Shown here: in pieces, positions 60,542 to 64,000 of the stretch
How positions within the stretch are numbered: the first letter of the stretch is position 1
Layout: every line of letters begins with the position of its first letter
Origin: Diplonema papillatum
Taxonomy: Eukaryota; Euglenozoa; Diplonemea; Diplonemida; Diplonemidae
Assembly (NCBI GenBank): GCA_030068145.1
Contig: JAPJBO010000134.1
Span: 124,001 to 188,000 of the forward strand
Length of the DNA stretch: 64,000 nt
Reading direction: 5' to 3'
Program-made: the position numbers and the translations under genes
Notes under the pieces: generated by a model
The model's input: only the letters and a program-made list of their open reading frames with translations
Databases searched by the model: none
What the model was told of the DNA's origin: nothing

Positions 60542-63500
60542 GTCAGATCTTATGCGCGCAGTTGTGGTTAGATGTGCTCCCGCTTTACTACATGACACCC
60601 CAATTTCTGGCACCACTGTCTTGAGGCCAGCAATGGTCTGCTGCCTCCTGCATCGCAGCAGTTGCACTCGGGCTCCTTTACACATTCGTCGCGTCTTCTC
60701 CCTGTGATTGTTCGGTAAGACTGCAAAGAATCTGCGACGATCTCCATCGCCCAAGCAATAACCTGTTTGCTTGGGCCTGCAATGCCACGTGCAGTGGTGC
60801 CACGAGCAGAAATGAAAACTAGAACGACGAGAAGCGAAGCGGAGGGATGAGGTGGACGGGGGGAAGACGGAGATATCCAAGCGGAACCGGAAAGAAACGG
60901 GAGAAAAAGAGACCGGCCCGCATAGTACCGGCTGACGAGCTCCTGGTGGGCAAGCGCACCGGCCGCTGCAACGAACGGGCCCGGATGGGGAAGGGGCGAG
61001 CGAGGGCTAAGTACACGATGGACTTGGTCCTGTCGTGAGGGTGGTTTTACAGAAGCAATACTGGCGGTTTACCAGAAAGTGTCGGCAAGCATTTTCAGTG
61101 CGGCTTGCGGGGTTCACACTCTTAAGGTCGCACGTATGTCTACACGCCTTCGTCCGTGATACGAAACGGGTGATAGAAGATCGCTGTGTCTGACATGAGC
61201 CTGCGAGCGCTTAACAACGTAAACACCTACCCTGCACTGATGATGCCGCAGGTCACTTCCTCAACTCATTCCTATTCTGGTTGATCCGAGCGAAACGAAG
61301 GGGGGGGGATTGTCATTCGCCGGTACCTTGAGGATACACGTGCGGAAGGGTGGCTTGTCGATGTACAACAAAACTCGTCAGAGTCGTATCATGACACGTA
61401 CGTTTGCCGTGCACCTTGTACGTTTCTCCGTTCGGCGGCTGCCAGCACTGGAACTCTGAGCGGGGGGGATACACGGAGGTGTGCCTGAGCACAGTAGAAA
61501 GGAAGGAGCTGGAAGAAGAGCAGGGTGCTGCGACACCTCGTTGTGTACTCGTTCCAAACAATTCCTGTGCCTTGGGTTCAACCTGAGCACGCGAATGCCG
61601 GTACGTTGAACCACACGTTCAAAGAATTCCGCGTTCGGGTTCGAAGAATCTCAACAAGAAATACAAGAGGTGCACGACAGGTGTCCCTGACTTTCTCAAC
61701 GTATAACCCTTCTTCTACTTCGCAACGGCAGCAACCCTGTTACCCCTTACCCGCGTAGCGGGTGCTTGAGCGAAGGAAAATGAAAAGAACCCCGCATTGC
61801 TTTTTCTTTTGCGCAGCCAGGACGCAGGGTATCAGTTCAGAGGTTCCTGGGTTTACAGTCTTGACCGTGATGGTTTTGGGGGGAGGTGCGTTTCAGTCGT
61901 TGACACTGTCGTTTCGGTGGCTCGGGGCGGAGCTGACACATCTCCGCAACGTTGTCCAAACGAAACGCGGCTTGTATCACATGGGGTCGCTTCTGCGTTC
62001 CAGCGCCCAGCGCCTCGGCACATCATTGTAAATACGACTGTCCCCTGCTGGAAACGTTGTCTTTTTAGCGTTATTTGTGGATTAGAAGGTCCGTTTTCTT
62101 GTTTCCCAACATTTTCACCCCACCGGACGACCCCGGTTTGCAGATTTAGAGCAAAAACTAATCCGCTGCTGAGTCAGCACGCGCGACTGCAAACAGCCTA
62201 TTCACTGGTGGCCTTCGAACAGAATGATGTGTTTGTGGAATCGGTACGAGAGAGCGCAAGGTTCAACCTGACTCGACACATGCATCTATTTTTTTGCACA
62301 ACGTGACACTTCGCGTTGCAACGCAAGAACCTCCGTTTCTGGATACACAGCGCAAAGGGTGCAAGGTTACACCTTTCCTCTGCTCAAGTATGCCGGTCAA
62401 GGTCCAGCCGGAATGTTCTGCCGGATTCAACCAGTTGCCGGAGAAAGAAAGACGACGTACTGGGTTCGATAATAGGAAAATAAGGGGAGGGGGGGAGGGA
62501 ACTTAGGAACTTCGTTTTGTTTGTGCCAGTTGATCGACTTTCCGCTTGGGAATTCTGATCAACCCCAAAAAACACGCCACCTGCGTCTTTTTTCTGCCTG
62601 CACAATACACTGTAGGGCAACCCGCAAGGTATGACGAAGACCCGCCGGGCTCGAAACTTCAAAACAGAGACCAACCAATATTTTTTCTCGTTTGCGCCAC
62701 TTCCTCCTACGTTCTGGGACAGCTTCGTAAATATGTTTGGTGGTGGTATTCAACAAATCCGTACCCGAATCCTACAGAACCCTTAGTTCTTACATTCTTT
62801 TTGGGCCACAACCTTTGCTGATAGCCCCAAAAGAAACTGTAGAAGCCTTGCGATTGGAATAACACCATTTTCTGTGCATGCACCAACGCCAGACGAAAGT
62901 TATCACGTCGCTCTATCAAAGGGCGACCCGAGCCGATTCTTCCCGCAGCTGAGGGGCTCACGCACACTTGCTTCGGCAAGCCAGGCCTGACGGCGGGCCC
63001 GGATGCCAAGAGAGAAAACGACCAGCGCCGTAGAACCGGTTCAGAAGGCAGAGGCGCACCGCACCATGTGCCAGACGGGAGGGCGTTCGGGGGCCACCAG
63101 CTGGGGCGCATCGGCCGAAAGAGCCGCGCGAACGTGTTCGGGGGCCCAAACGCCGTGTCCCGGTCCTGCGATCCATGGAAACGCTAGGCGGACCTGAGTC
63201 TTTGCAGAAGGGGGGAGGGAGGCGATTCTTCAGGCCCGCCGATACGGCGGGTGCTCTCCCCTATAGGGTACATACGGCCGTGCGGACGCCTTTGAGAGCA
63301 CAAACGTGGTGTGGTGGCTAAAGGTCGTGGTCATCGAAGAAAAGAAGGGAAAGCGGTGCGAGTGGGTGCTTTGGCAACCCATGCAGGGTGTAAAAGGCCT
63401 TCAGGTACGAACAGCGCAGGTGAGTAGACACTCTCGCCCAGCCGAGTGTCAACAAACGACAATCAATAACAACAACACCAACAACAACAACAGCGGTTGT

Positions 63501-64000
63501 AGTGTTTACAAGCTCATGCTTATGCAGCAGGTGCAATTGTACCAATTCTGCGCAACAATCACTGAGCGCACGCAGTACATCAGCACGCATGCGTGCTGAT
63601 GTATATCCATAAGTCACCCCACCACAGGAGGTTGCAGTGCGACAAACCCTACTTGCACCTCGACATCCTCTCTCTCAACGAAAAAGGAGGACAAGAGCTC
63701 AGGTGTGGGGGGAGCTTGAAGGTCGGACTTTTCGTGATGCCTACTGTATCCACAGGGCGGAACAGAACGAGACCCCCTATTTTCTCCCGTACAATCTTTG
63801 CCCCCCTCTCCCCGTGAAGTTTCACCACCACGACTTCGCAGTGTGGTTGCCGTTGTCCTCCGGTTCCCCTCCGCCCGGATACATGAAACAATCTTTATGG
63901 GGGTCCATCCGGTCTCCTGTGCCGCTTCTGATTCTTCCTGCCTGGGTTTGATTGGGCAACTATGTCGTTCTGTACCCACCCCCGTAGGACATTGCCTCTG
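60542..64000. other. About 3.4 kb without recognisable gene
   Basis: It contains the second copy of the 51.8 kb repeat (61085-61285). A segment at 62515-62632 is related to 43530-43665, just outside B2 of element 3 (aattctgatcaaccccaaaa, gcctgcacaatacact, agggcaacccgcaag). There is also an AAC-type microsatellite at 63460-63492. No protein domain was identified. Confidence 0.4.

Overview
The window looks like nuclear DNA of a microbial eukaryote, probably an alga or other protist. Genes have GT-AG introns, there are long minisatellites and several generations of retroelements, and a divergent 18S rRNA relic is present. The lineage cannot be fixed from the sequence alone. The recognisable genes (fatty-acid alpha-dioxygenase, PPR protein, POT transporter, PC-esterase-like protein) are compatible with a photosynthetic or secondarily photosynthetic protist.

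Layout. 1-13766: head-to-tail array of a 3624-bp unit, each unit carrying one intronless alpha-dioxygenase gene on the minus strand; unit 2 has a 541-bp deletion. 14491-18004: a PPR-repeat gene (minus) whose six exons join in phase. 18005-21550: mostly unassigned, with dispersed repeats. 21555-31080: two related tyrosine-recombinase (YR) retroelements on the minus strand, element 1 (about 22.9-25.9 kb) and element 2 (about 26.3-29.8 kb), embedded in minisatellites of 41 bp, 21 bp and a 6-bp-based repeat. 31164-35037: a two-exon gene for a His/Gln-rich coiled-coil protein (minus). 35.2-38.3 kb: relics of YR-element ends and hairpins. 38798-50741: two ends of a PC-esterase-like gene (minus), separated by about 10.5 kb that holds an 18S rRNA pseudogene, a Cys/His-repeat protein and a third, nearly complete YR retroelement (43680-49215). 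50.8-55.3 kb: SINE-like and poly-G dispersed repeats. 55392-59365: a POT/PTR2 peptide-transporter gene (minus, four exons recognised). 60.0-60.5 kb: a second, frameshifted member of the Cys/His-repeat family. 60.5-64 kb: nothing assigned.

Most unusual content. The three YR retroelements carry the recombinase upstream of reverse transcriptase and RNase H, an order I know from kinetoplastid VIPER elements rather than from DIRS or Ngaro. In all three the RT frame is -1 relative to the YR frame. In element 3, Gag and YR lie in one frame separated by a single UGA. Elements 1 and 2 share a V-D-N reverse-transcriptase active site, and minisatellite lies where their 5' terminal repeat should be. Two unrelated genes have introns that begin with the same 270-bp repeat within 12-14 bp of the 5' splice site. 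Splice sites, frames and repeat coordinates were read from the sequence by hand; protein identities rest on motif recognition without database searches.
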